From contig NC_081405.1 in the NCBI RefSeq assembly GCF_030272615.1, positions 477,425,508 to 477,489,507 on the forward strand: a stretch of 64,000 nt of DNA, given 5' to 3'. Under the pieces are notes generated by a model. That model was not told where the DNA came from. It worked only from the letters and a program-made list of their open reading frames with translations, and made no database searches. Made by a program: the position numbers and the translations under genes. The stretch is from Cryptomeria japonica. Taxonomy: Eukaryota > Streptophyta > Pinopsida > Cupressales > Cupressaceae. Numbering within the stretch: the stretch's first letter is position 1; every line of letters starts with the position of its first letter. Of the stretch, positions 1 to 10,015 are shown in pieces.

Positions 1-302
1 GGGGAGTAGTCAGCTTTGTGATTCAGTGGTTTAAGTTTTTTTGCTTTGATATTTTTTGTCAGATTTCTAGCTTTGATGTCAAAGGGGGAGAGATATTGAT
101 GTGAAAAAGACAAAGAAAGAAAAAGAAAAAAATCATTGGGGGAGAGATATGAATAAGAAAATTAAAGGGGAGAGATATTGACATTCAGAGTTGTATGCGG
201 GAGATTGTTGGATGTCTTCCATTGGGGGAGACTTGTTTGGCATTTCTTGGTACTTAGATATTTTTCACATCTAGTGTTTCCATCAATGCCAAATGGGGAG
301 AT

Positions 303-1515
303 TCTTGGCCATTTGGTGGAATTAATTATGTGTTGCATTGATGTTTTGTCATTGATTCCAACACTAGCTGTTTGGATGCTTTACCAACACCCTTCTAGTC
401 CTGGTAGGTTGAGTGGATTCTGGTTGATTTGGATTCAACATGATCTAGTAGGCTTCAGTATAGTCTGGTGATGGAATTGGATTGTTCGTGATACTCATGC
501 TCATATTCGGTCTGTTGGTTTTGGTCTGGTCATCATATGCTATCCTTCTTTCTCAGAAGCTTAGTTTCTAGTTCTGACAAGGGTTTCACCGTTAGAGATT
601 TTGATGAAGATATTTTGCATAAGTGGTGTTGGTGCAGCTTTTGGTGGAGTTTCAGGATGTTGTTGGTGATCATGTTCGAGACTTGGCGGATGGAGATCAT
701 TGTTGTAGCGTGTAGACCTATATTGGGTCTCAGTTAATCTAGGTTATGAACCGACTTTAATGTAACGTGTGGATTGGACCTCTCGATGTGTTTCTGAGAT
801 GTCTTATGTGTTGGATATTATTTCTTTGGTCTAAGGCCAATGTGGTTTATAAATATGTAATGGGTTTATTATCTGTTGACCGGCCTAATTGTTTATGGTC
901 AAGGGTTTGTATATATAGATGTAAGATCTCATTGTAGATCATCATGGTTATGTTAGAGCTGATGGTCAAGGAATGTAATGTGCGAATAATGTAATATCAT
1001 TCAGGTAGAGGATTTGATTGATCATTGGAGATCGAATTGGGTTTGTGTAAGAGGATTTGGTCCTCCAGCATTGAGCTTAACCAGAATTGTACTCAAGCAT
1101 AGGTGATACTATCTTTTGCAATTCAAAACTTCTCTAGATTGTAGTTTGGATTTATATGTAGTCAGTGAGGCTCCTTTTGTGATTAGAACTACGCTCTAGG
1201 CTATTGGCCTTCCTGAAAGTGTAGGCCCCTTAATTGTAATTCACATACTTACTACAAAAGTATTATCTAACTATGGGTAGGCTTCCCACCATGGTTTTCC
1301 CTTTACCAGGTTTTCCACGTACAAATCTTGGTGTCATGTGGATGGTATTTATTTTGTGATTATTGTTTATACTTAATTGGTTTAACTGCTATTCTAGTAT
1401 TAATGTTTTGGGTTCCGATATTAAAGTTTAAATTGATAATAGTTCTAGTAATATGTGACAACTAATTTACCCCCACCCGTCTCAGTTGTCTTCTGGTTAT
1501 TTGAACTGTCTAACA
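303..1515 (+). repeat. 3' LTR of Copia-A
   Basis: The LTR starts right after AAATGGGGAGAT with TCTTGGCC, where the Copia-C copy has TGTTGGCC, so the terminal G is mutated here. It ends with CTAACA at 1515. The end was fixed by comparison with Copia-C, where the same CTAACA is followed by a tRNA primer site at 47582. Length is about 1.2 kb. It holds a TATA-like box and, near 1280-1330, the conserved 3' LTR block with CCACCATGGTTTTCCC. Confidence 0.85.
910..918 (+). promoter_or_regulatory. TATA-like box in Copia-A LTR
   Basis: TATATATAG lies about 600 bp into the LTR and is followed by ATGTAAGATCTC. The matching boxes in both Copia-C LTRs read TATAAATAG with the same downstream sequence. The site is therefore conserved as the likely core promoter. 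Confidence 0.5.
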
Positions 1516-2053
1516 ATGTTTTCCATCTTGGCAAACCGGTTAAGAGGAGGACAAGTCAAATGATGAAGAAGGCAGAGTGCAAGGTAAGTTGGAACAGTTT
1601 CAAATAGAAGACATTGTCAGATTGAAGATGGAGTTTGTTGAAGGTTGATGACATGGTGTCATCAAGGTGGTTACTAGTAAGTATGTCCACCGGTAAAGCT
1701 GACATGGTGTAGAGGTGTTAGGCTCTCATCTGATGAAGATGTGCATGAGGTGTTTTGGCAAGAGTGATTATTGGTGAAGGTGTTCCACTGGAAGAGAGAT
1801 AGAGTGCAAGGTTGAAAGCAGACCGGTTAGGGTATAACCAACAAGGTCTATGAACTAGTAGATGAACACGGTTGTGTGGTTGGTTGGTGATCCTATCCAA
1901 ACCGACATAACCAAACTAGCAAAAGTGGATGTTGACAAAGGGGCCATGTACAGGTAAAGTGGCATGAATGCACAAGATGGTGAAAGTGTTATTGGTGAGG
2001 TAGGTGGTAATTGGTCGACATTAATGTCAATAGCGTGTTTCACGAGTCGAAGA
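1516..2053. other. Unassigned retroelement-like debris, left half
   Basis: No gene is seen. The sequence is rich in ACCGGT-like and GAAG motifs and resembles the stretch right of Ty3-A at 14498-15806, which also carries AACCGGT-type motifs. The two were contiguous before Ty3-A inserted. It is probably the 3' internal region of an old copia element ending in the LTR remnant at 14968-15806, but no protein domain can be read here. Confidence 0.4.
2049..2053. repeat. Target-site duplication of Ty3-A, left copy
   Basis: GAAGA directly precedes the LTR start TGTGAG at 2054. The same GAAGA follows the end of the 3' LTR at 14493-14497. A five-base duplication is the expected size for LTR elements, so both outer boundaries of Ty3-A are fixed. 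Confidence 0.9.
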
Positions 2054-4871
2054 TGTGAGGCCCTACCTTGACCCATCCTATCTCTTCAGTTATTTTCATA
2101 TTGGAACTATTATGGATGCTAGTTTTGACACACTATGGATATAGAACTTTATATGGTCCCACAATTTTGGTAACATTGATATATATATTGATGCTTCATT
2201 TCAATGCCTTGTGGTTATAGAATATTATATGATTCTAGATTAGGGTAACATTGTGATGATGTATGTTATTATCTGAATTTCGGGATTTGTTATAATGCTA
2301 GAAATATGTTTGCATATCTTGTAGATGGATCAAATTTTGAGGATTATGATGAATTGCTTTGATTTGTGACAAATCATATTTTATAATGACAAGTCTTTGC
2401 AGAATGAATGTATTGTATTCTAATTATGTGTTTTATATTATATGAGGCTATTGGGAAGTACTAATGTTTAAATTGAGATGTGCAGGAAATTATCCATGTG
2501 ACCATGGAAATATTATGGAGAATCAAGCCTAGGCCTATGTGCGTTCGTAAAACCAAGGGTTGTCTATTTGGAGAGGCAACACCCCGTATGTGTTGTATAA
2601 TATTCGTAAATGTAAAATGTTGCATGAGTGTAAATTGTATTTATTGAATTGTTTAAATCATTTAAGGGACAATTGCCACGTGTGTATTATGATGTGGAAT
2701 TATTTTGTAGTGTCACTTGACACCTATGTAGTATGTTGTGTTGGCAATTTGTCATGTCACCTTTTTGGAGAATTTTATTTTTTGTTAATTGTTATATCTC
2801 CTAATTATCCTTGAAGGAACCAAGAAATCTAGGTTAGTGAGCCACAAGGAGGATCAACTCAGAGTTGACCCGTATGTTAACTCTAGGTGGACTTTCTGAG
2901 GGTCAAATCAACTCCTAGAGTCAATTTTAGAGCATTTCTATTAGGCCTCATGGGGTACCTATGGGTGAAGGCAAAAATTGGCCATGTGTCCTTCCCTTAG
3001 GACTTGTTTAACCACCCAAAAAAGTGGTTTTCCCAAGATGGACGAATTCCATCTATAGGAGTATCATCCTTGGTAGGATAACCTTCTTGAAGGGAGTAAT
3101 CCCTCTTCCCCATTCCATTTCCCTTCTCTAGGTACCTAGGTTAGGAAGTGTGTAAGACCTAGGGAAGACCAACCCAATGGGGGATCCCTCACTCTATACA
3201 AGAGGTTGGAAGGAGTGAGAGAGGCCTTCTTAGGCTAAGAATGGAAGCTTAGTGAGCTAATCACCCACTCTCCATCCTTGGAGAGTTTTGGGAGAAATTT
3301 TGGAGGAAAACTAGTTTTGGGAAAAGTAAAATTGGGGCTAAGGAATTGCAGAAAAAGATTTGAGGATTGGGCACCTCTTCATCAAGCTTTCCCCTAGTTT
3401 TTCCTTGGCAGGTCAAGGTTGGTGTTACTTTTTCCTCTTATGTAAATGTTAAAAAAAATATGTTCTAGAATGCTTGAATGGAAATTGTTGTATTTCTTTA
3501 TTTGTGTTGTACTTGTAAAAATCTATGTGATTTCTTGCTTATTTCTGTTTTATGTATTGTTGTGTTTGGGGAGTGTTCAAGACCATCCTTTCCTTGGGAG
3601 GAAAGATTGGTCTTGGGGGTGGAAGGAGCTTGACAGCCCTTATGGTGAGAGGCTCTCATTTTGAGAGTGATCTCAAGGGTCTATCCATGAGACCCTTACT
3701 GCTTTTCTTTTATGTTATTTCACTTGGGGGTCATAAGGGGGTGCAAATATGGCATGGTTGCCTTTTTAGGGGTCATAAGGGTGTAGGGATTAAGGATGAT
3801 TTTTGGTTATGCTTTCATGGATGCCATGAGTTGGCTGTAAGTTCTTTCTAGCAGATTTCTCCCCTAGGGTACTTGGTCCAGTTCCACCCTAGTAAGACAT
3901 CACATTTTGTGATGGAGTTTCAGCTTGGGAAGGGATGTCTCTGTTGTGTTAATTTTTCCCCTTTGCTTGTTGTGTTGCTTGGTTGTAACCCCATCTAGGT
4001 TTTGATTCGCCAAGCTCGGGGGTGGCTTCTGGTAAGCCTAGGTTGGGAGGTGAGCATCCCATGGTCACAACCCTAAAATTTTACATGCAGGTTGCTGGGA
4101 AAATAATCTAGGAGTTGCAGATTTTATTCAGATACAAATTTTTATTCAGATGCAGAAAAGCAAAAAGAAATGATACTATGTGTTTGTCCCAGGAAAATAT
4201 TAGAAAGAGTTTTAAGATGTTTTCTTGTATTTCTGTTTAAAGAAATGTGTTCTTTTATTCAAGTCCTCATCATTAAGAATGAGAGACTGGTTGGATTATT
4301 TCACCCATTTTAAATATGGGCCATTGTAATTAAATATTCTGTAAGCAAAGTAAATTTTATTTAAATTCTGAAGCCTATTATATTGCTGTAAACTATATCA
4401 AATATTTGTCTTAGAAAGAATTCTGTTATCTTGTTTATTTCTGCAAATAAAAATATAAAAAAAAAGGGAAGAAAGGAATGCATTATGTTTAAGTGTTACT
4501 TGCAAAGTTTATTTACTACTGTTTTTTTACTTTTAACTTTGTTTAGGCATAGCTGAAAAAGAACTAGTATTTAAACATTGTTGTAGAAAACATGTTGCAT
4601 AGTTGTTTTGGAAAAAAAATTATATATATATTAATAACTCCTGAATGTTGTATAATTAGATAAATCACAGCTAGGAAATGAGATTTAAAATCAGAGAATG
4701 TGCTAGTATTTAACCCACTCCTGCAAGTTGTAAAACAAAAAAAAAATATTTATATCATGGACCTGTGTATTTCTGCTACAAAAAATATATAGGGGTTGCA
4801 TGCTTCTGTGTTAAAATTAATCAAAATAAGCTTCCTAACCCTATTAGGCTGATCCATACACACACACACAC

Positions 4872-4873
<2 letters not shown>

Positions 4874-4922
<49 letters not shown>
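4874..4922. repeat. (AT)n microsatellite in 5' LTR of Ty3-A
   Basis: About 24 AT units follow a short CA run at 4858-4872. The 3' LTR has only about 10 units at the matching site (12969-12988) and no CA run there, so this locus has changed length since insertion. Confidence 0.9.
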
Positions 4923-4925
<3 letters not shown>

Positions 4926-5168
4926 CTGCATCTGAAAACATACTCAATGGATACCTTAAAAAAAAAAGATATATGTATGTATTCTGGTCATGGTAGTGAA
5001 TATATATACATATAAAAATATATTTATATATATATATATATAGAAATATACATATATATATATATATTTATATTTATATACTTTTATATTAAAAAAAAGA
5101 ATATTATATTAAAAATAAAAAACTAAGAAAAAATAAATAAATGAGGGGAGATCGAGGTATCGGCCGAG

Positions 5169-5419
5169 CCACTGTGTGTAAACATAATGGACGGCTCTCG
5201 GGCTGCGCCACTGTGTTTACCCATAGTGGATGGCATGGGAAATGCCGCCACTATGTGTAAGCATAGTGGATGGCTCATGGGCTACGCCACTGTGTTTACC
5301 CACAGTGGATGGCACGGGAGGTGCCTCCACTGTGTGTAAGCATAGTGGACGGTCCGTGGCCGCCACTGTGCGTATACATAGTGGACGGCTCCACCGTCAC
5401 TGTGTATAAACACAGTGGC
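5169..5419. repeat. Array of seven short palindromes in 5' LTR of Ty3-A
   Basis: Seven units of 23 bp start near 5169, 5208, 5248, 5287, 5327, 5363 and 5397. Each has a left arm like CCACTGTGT and a right arm like CACAGTGGA, so each can fold into a hairpin. Spacing is 39-40 bp for the first five and 34-36 bp for the last two. The linkers are GC-rich (for example GGCTCTCGGGC), unlike the AT-rich surroundings. The array is kept in the other LTR at 13236-13486. The function is unknown. Confidence 0.85.
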
Positions 5420-5555
5420 GTCCGGGAGACCCCCACGCCACCTCCACCGCTCTTTCCCTCTTCAAAACCCTTCGCCATGTCCATGGCTGTCGTGCCCTAA
5501 TTTGTCTCCATACCTGCAATCACACACACACACAAAAAAAAAATGTGGTATAATA

Positions 5556-5656
5556 AACCCTAACCCATTTCAGGTTAGGGTATAAATTAATAAGAAATAA
5601 AACAAAAGTGACTAATAAATAGAAATGCAACCCTAACCCAATTTCGGGTTAGGGTT
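5556..5656. repeat. Telomere-like hairpins in 5' LTR of Ty3-A
   Basis: Two inverted repeats are made of CCCTAACCC and GGGTTAGGG. The second has a perfect 11-bp stem (AACCCTAACCC at 5629-5639, GGGTTAGGGTT at 5646-5656) with a 6-nt loop. The first (5556-5581) has one arm mutated here but is perfect in the 3' LTR near 13645-13670. The motif resembles but is not the plant telomere unit CCCTAAA. Confidence 0.7.
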
Positions 5657-6451
5657 AGCATTTTATGAATAAGGAATTTCTTTATAAAAAAAAAGGAATT
5701 TTGAAAATTGATTTTTAGTTTTAATATTTTAATTAATAATTAGGGTTAGCATTTAATGGATAAGGGTATTCTTATTTAAAATAATTTTGAATTAGATATG
5801 GGAAATTTGAATTTGAGTTTTAATATTTTAACTAATAACTAGGGTTATTTAAATAATTGAATTATTTTATTCTTATTATCCTTAGAGAATTAAAATTTTA
5901 ATATAGTCATTTCAAAGGGGTTTAAAAATGAAGAGTTAATATAGTTGGATACACTATACACTAAATCAAATTAATTTATTTAATTGGTCAATAGATTACC
6001 CTCAATTTAATTTTAGGGAAATTAGAATTGGCTTTAGCTTAATATCGGTTTTAGTGGGCAAATGGCATTATAGGAATTCGAACTCTTATCAGTTGGATTT
6101 AAATAATAAATTTGCGTGTAAATCAATTAATTTATAACATTATCATTTTATGGTTGGGAATGATTTAATACATTAAGATAACCAATTAACCCTCGTTTTT
6201 AATTAGTGACAACTTAATTAAGGTAATTGAGCTAGCTAACTAATCCGTGACACTAATTAATCTCCACCAATTAAAGTCACTCGTTCGAGTTGGTTAATTA
6301 TCCCAACCTTAGTAAACAATTTTATTTACATCCTAGATAAGACAAAACTCTAATAAAGTTATTATAATGTAGGATATGTTGCGAGTTCATGTTGTCAAAT
6401 TTTTTTTTTTTGTTGTTCCGTTTTTGTGCCCAAAAGTTGGGCATGCCATTT

Positions 6452-6467
6452 TGGTATCAGAGCCAAG
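6452..6467 (+). promoter_or_regulatory. Primer binding site of Ty3-A
   Basis: TGGTATCAGAGCCAAG lies three bases after the 5' LTR end. It has the form expected for pairing with the 3' end of initiator methionine tRNA, the usual primer of plant chromoviruses. Confidence 0.85.
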
Positions 6468-6589
6468 TTTCCGACACTAGGAACCTTTCTCCATTATGTT
6501 TCTCTTTAATTATCTAAATTAATCAAAATTTTCCCAAAAAAAAAATTAAATTATTTATTTATTTATTTTATTTTTATTTTCTCATTAGG

Positions 6590-7920
6590 ATGCCTCCGAC
6601 TATGTGACAAGCTCGCAAGAGCAGAAGGGGTCCTAAGCGTACACGTATGGCATGCAAGGATGTTGATAGGGAGGAACCAGTTCTAGAAGGGAACCCAGAA
6701 GCGCCTCTCGAACCACCAGTTGACCCTAACCGAGACATCTTGCTAGCTCTTCAGAACTTGACTGGGATAGTGCAAGATAGGCTTCCAGCAGTGGACCATC
6801 ATGCAGACAATCAGAACTCAGGGAGTCATAGGTCAGTAGATAGGGAACGGAGTAGGAGTCCACCTCCTAATCCCATAGAGGGCAAGGTAGAGCATGAGTC
6901 AGAGTCCATTCACCTGCCCGGACCACCTCCAATAGTAGCACCTGTGTACTTTGAGAGAGCATGTCAGGAACCAGGAGATCTGATTAGAGAGGTTTTGCAC
7001 CTCCAGCCACCATCTTTTGGAGGATCTACTGATGGAGTAGAGGCTGAGGCATGGCTTTTGAGCCTAGATCAGTGCTTCGCATTGCGATCTTATGAAAGCA
7101 ATCTGAAGGCATGAGTTGCAGTCCACCTTCTGGGATCGACAGCCTCCACATGGTGGAAGCAGGAGGAATTCAAGTGTGGACTCACTGCAAATACCATCAC
7201 ATGGGAAATCTTCACAGAGAGGTTCAGAGAGAGGTACCTATCAGAGCACTTCAGGCAACGTTGGATCGATGAGTTCCACGACCTCCAGCAGAAGGGTCTC
7301 TCAGTGACCTAGTACGAGAGTAAGTTTATTGAGCTCCTACCTTATGTAGATTACCTGAAGGACGAGAAGCTACTCATCAACTGATTTGTCAGGGGACTTA
7401 ATGCTGGGATAGCAGGACCAGTGAGGATGGCCACTCCAGGAAGCCTTCGGGTTGCCGTAGAGAAGGCCCTTATAGCCGAGGAGATTCAACTCAGGCCACA
7501 GGACATGAGGGATCGGTTCCAGAACTGAAACCTGACTCCCCAATCTTTCGGGTTTTAGAAACCCCATTGGAAAGGAAACCACATAAATGTTTCGGGGTCC
7601 TATAAACCCCCTCCTCCGTAGCAGTCACAGCAGAGTCAGAGACAAATGCCCCCTCAAGGACAGCAGGGCTCTAGGCCCAAGCAGTGGTAGTCACAGGGTC
7701 CTAGGCATGACCAGAGAGCACAGGGTACATACACACCCCCAGCATGGGCTCAACAGTCCTCCAGGGTTGGGTACAGTGGTTCTAGCCGGATAGGTGGGCA
7801 TCCTTTTTCCAGGCCTCAGGGCGCACAGTTCCAAGCATGCGGTGCTTGCTTCACATGTGGAGCCATGGGGCACATGGCGAGAGAGTGTCCACAGGGTCAG
7901 ATGACAGGAAATCAGAGGAT
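6590..7920 (+). pseudogene. Ty3-A gag (capsid/nucleocapsid), stop-riddled
   Basis: One continuous frame starts at ATG 6590 and runs through the zinc knuckle without a frameshift, but carries about eight stops (for example TGA 6605, TGA 7112, and later TAG and TGA codons). The central part (about 7115-7500) reads as a retrotransposon Gag: a TWWKQEEF segment, then an ERYLSEHF segment and a LIAEEIQLRP end. A CCHC zinc knuckle CFTCGAMGHMAREC lies at 7847-7888. Between them is a Q- and P-rich linker. Most stops sit where CAG or CGA is expected. The frame then meets the pol fragment at a deletion junction around 7905-7925. A functional product is very unlikely. Confidence 0.85.
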
Positions 7921-9996
7921 GGCAACATCAGAGCCATTATGGATTGGCCAATGCCTACCAGTGTGATAGAGGTCAGGAGCTTCATGGGTTTAGTAGGATA
8001 CTACAGACACTTTATTGAGGGATTTTCCAGAGTTGCACACCCCATCACATCCCTCCAATGAAAAGGGAAGAAATTCGAGTGGATAGAGAAGTGTGAGAGG
8101 GCTTTTCAGGATCTGAAAAGGGAACTTACTAGTGCACCTATTCTTATTGTGCCAGACACCATGGCCAACTTCATGGTATGCACGGATGCTTCCTTAGATG
8201 AATTGGGAGCAGTTCTCATGCAGGAGGGTAGGGTTATAGCATACAAGTCTAGGAAACTTAAGACTCATGAGCTTAACTACCCTACACACGACCTAGAGCT
8301 TGCAGCAGTTGTACATGCACTTGTGAGGTGGAGACACTTCCTTTTAGGTCATCACTTCGAGCTTCATTCAGACCATCAGAGTTTGCAGTACATCTTCACC
8401 CAACCTAACCTTAATGCACGTCAGAGGAGATGGATGGAGTTCCTTTGTGAGTATGATTTTGATGTCCACTACATCAAAGGGAAGGAGAACGTGGTCACAG
8501 ATACCCTAAGTAGGAGACGACATGAGGTTTACACCATATCCATGAGCATAGATTTGAGAGACCGTATTTTGCAGTGATTGCCAAAGGATGGATGGTATCT
8601 AGAGGTTTGTCAGAGGATCCAAACTCAGGAGGCCTTGGAGGGGAAGTTTGTGGACTACTCTTTAGAGTCCGATGGTTTATTACACCATAGAGGGCACATC
8701 TATGTACCCTCTCCTGGGGGTTTGCGAGATTTCATTATCATGGAGGCTCATAGAGCTCCTTATGCAGCGCATCCCGGGGTTAAGAAGATGCATGCTGACT
8801 TGAGGCAGTTATATCATTGGCCAGGAATGCGGCAGCTTATCGCCGAGTTAGTAGCCTGATGCCTTGAGTGTTAGAGAGTCAAGGCGGAGCACCGCCATCC
8901 AGGTGGGTTACTCCAGTCCCATGCTATACCAGAGTGGAAGTGCGATACTATATCCATGGACTTCATCATTGGTCTTCCTATGTCATCTTGTCGCCATGAT
9001 GCTATCATGGTGACAGTTGACAAATTGACCAAAGTGGCCCACTTCTCACCAGTTCGGACTACCTTCACAGCTCCAGCAGTGGCACAGGTGTTCTTGCGAG
9101 ACATTGTCAGGCTTTATGGTGTTCCACGCAAGATTATTTCTGATAGGGATTCCCTCTTTACTTCTTCCTTTTGGAAGGAATTACAGGCGGCGTTGGGCAC
9201 CAAGCTCAATTTCAGCACAACCTATCATCCAGAGATGGATGGACAGACAGAGCGGGTTAACCAGGTGTTAGAGGATATGCTTCGCATATACGTCATGGAT
9301 CATCAAACCTGATGGGAGGAGTACCTACATTTAGTATAATTTGCCTATAATAATGGGCATCAAACTTCTTTGGGGATGCCACCTTTTCAGGCTTTGTATG
9401 GCAGACCATGCAGGACACCTTTGAGTTGGGACCGTATTGAGGATATAGTGGCCATAGGCCCTGAGATGGTCCATGATATGGAGCAGCGGGTAATTTTGAT
9501 TAGACAACGCCTTAGAGAGGCATAGGATAGGCAGAAGAAATATGCAGATGCAAAGAGGATAGACCAGAGCTACATGGTTGGGGATAGAGTTTTTCTGAGA
9601 GTGCGACCGCATAAGAGTCCGATCCGCTATGGAAAGGATTCTAAGCTCGCACCTTGCTTTGTTGGACCTTTTGAGATCCTTGAGAGGATAGGACCAGTTG
9701 CTTATCGCCTAGCTTTGCCACCTAGCTTGTCACGCATCCACGATGTGTTTCATGTGTCAGTTTTGAGAAAGTATATATATGATGAGTCTCATATTTTAGA
9801 TTGGGATGCCTTGCAGGTGGAGTCAGACGAGCAGCTAGCTTTGGAGCCCATTCGCATTTTGGCTCACCGGACATTGGGCCTTTGAGGTCGAGAGATGGAC
9901 TAGGTTAGGGTCTAGTGGGATTGCTATGATGAGGTTACAACAACACATATGAGATCACAGTACCCTCATCTTTTTGATGAACTCCAGGAGGACGTT
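7916..9996 (+). pseudogene. Ty3-A pol fragment: RT end, RNase H, integrase, chromodomain
   Basis: This reads in one frame, different from gag. It starts inside the end of RT with IRAIMDWPMPT and EVRSFMGLVGYYRHFI, then RNase H ([14 protein letters not shown] near 8174, [34 protein letters not shown] near 8490). Integrase follows: a LYHWPGM zinc-binding region near 8810, a catalytic core with MDFIIGLPM at 8956 and ISDRDSLFTSSFW near 9139, and TYHPEMDGQTERVNQ near 9222. Its C-terminal part has KLAPCFVGPFEIL and HDVFHVSVLRKY. From 9850 a degenerate chromodomain is readable (PIRIL, VRV, W, YPHLF). The protease and the RT palm with its YVDD-type motif are absent. At least ten stops interrupt it, mostly at expected CAG or CGA codons. 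Confidence 0.88.
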
Positions 9997-10002
9997 CATG
10001 CC

Positions 10003-10015
10003 TAGAGGGGGAGGG
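10003..10015 (+). promoter_or_regulatory. Polypurine tract of Ty3-A
   Basis: AGAGGGGGAGGG directly precedes the 3' LTR start at 10016. This is the expected plus-strand primer site for reverse transcription. Confidence 0.8.

Larger units (their letters stand above)
1..1515 (+). mobile_element. Copia-A, 3' end of a Ty1/copia (Sirevirus-like) element cut by the window start
   Basis: Positions 1-302 match the stretch just upstream of the 3' LTR of Copia-C (51951-52222), and 303-1515 match the Copia-C LTRs (46377-47579 and 52223-53395). The two elements are therefore one family. No pol sequence remains in the window. The internal tail holds several polypurine runs with the core GGGGAGA. Because the left end lies outside the window, the target-site duplication cannot be tested; the five bases after the LTR are ATGTT. 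The Sirevirus-like label is an inference from the TGTTGG-type LTR start directly after a GGGGAGAT tract and from the multiple polypurine runs. Confidence 0.85.
2054..6448 (+). repeat. 5' LTR of Ty3-A (4.4 kb)
   Basis: It begins TGTGAGGCCC and ends GGGCATGCCA, and matches 10016-14492 along its whole length apart from indels at microsatellites and one near 6060-6130. It holds, in order: a unique 2.5 kb part; simple repeats at 4620-5090; a GC-rich hairpin array at 5169-5419; telomere-like hairpins at 5556-5656; and an AT-rich tail. No open reading frame in it looks like a protein gene. Confidence 0.92.

Noticed and set aside
2560-3851. Open frames of 72-99 codons in the Ty3-A 5' LTR, repeated at 10522-11813
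   Set aside because: They lie in LTR sequence and are conserved only because the LTRs are copies. No domain or start context supports a gene.
5169-5419. CRISPR-like array (regular short repeats with spacers)
   Set aside because: Plant context, palindromic diverged units, related spacers and no cas genes. It is an LTR-internal repeat.
5556-5656. Interstitial telomere repeat
   Set aside because: The unit is CCCTAACCC in inverted arms, not a tandem CCCTAAA array.
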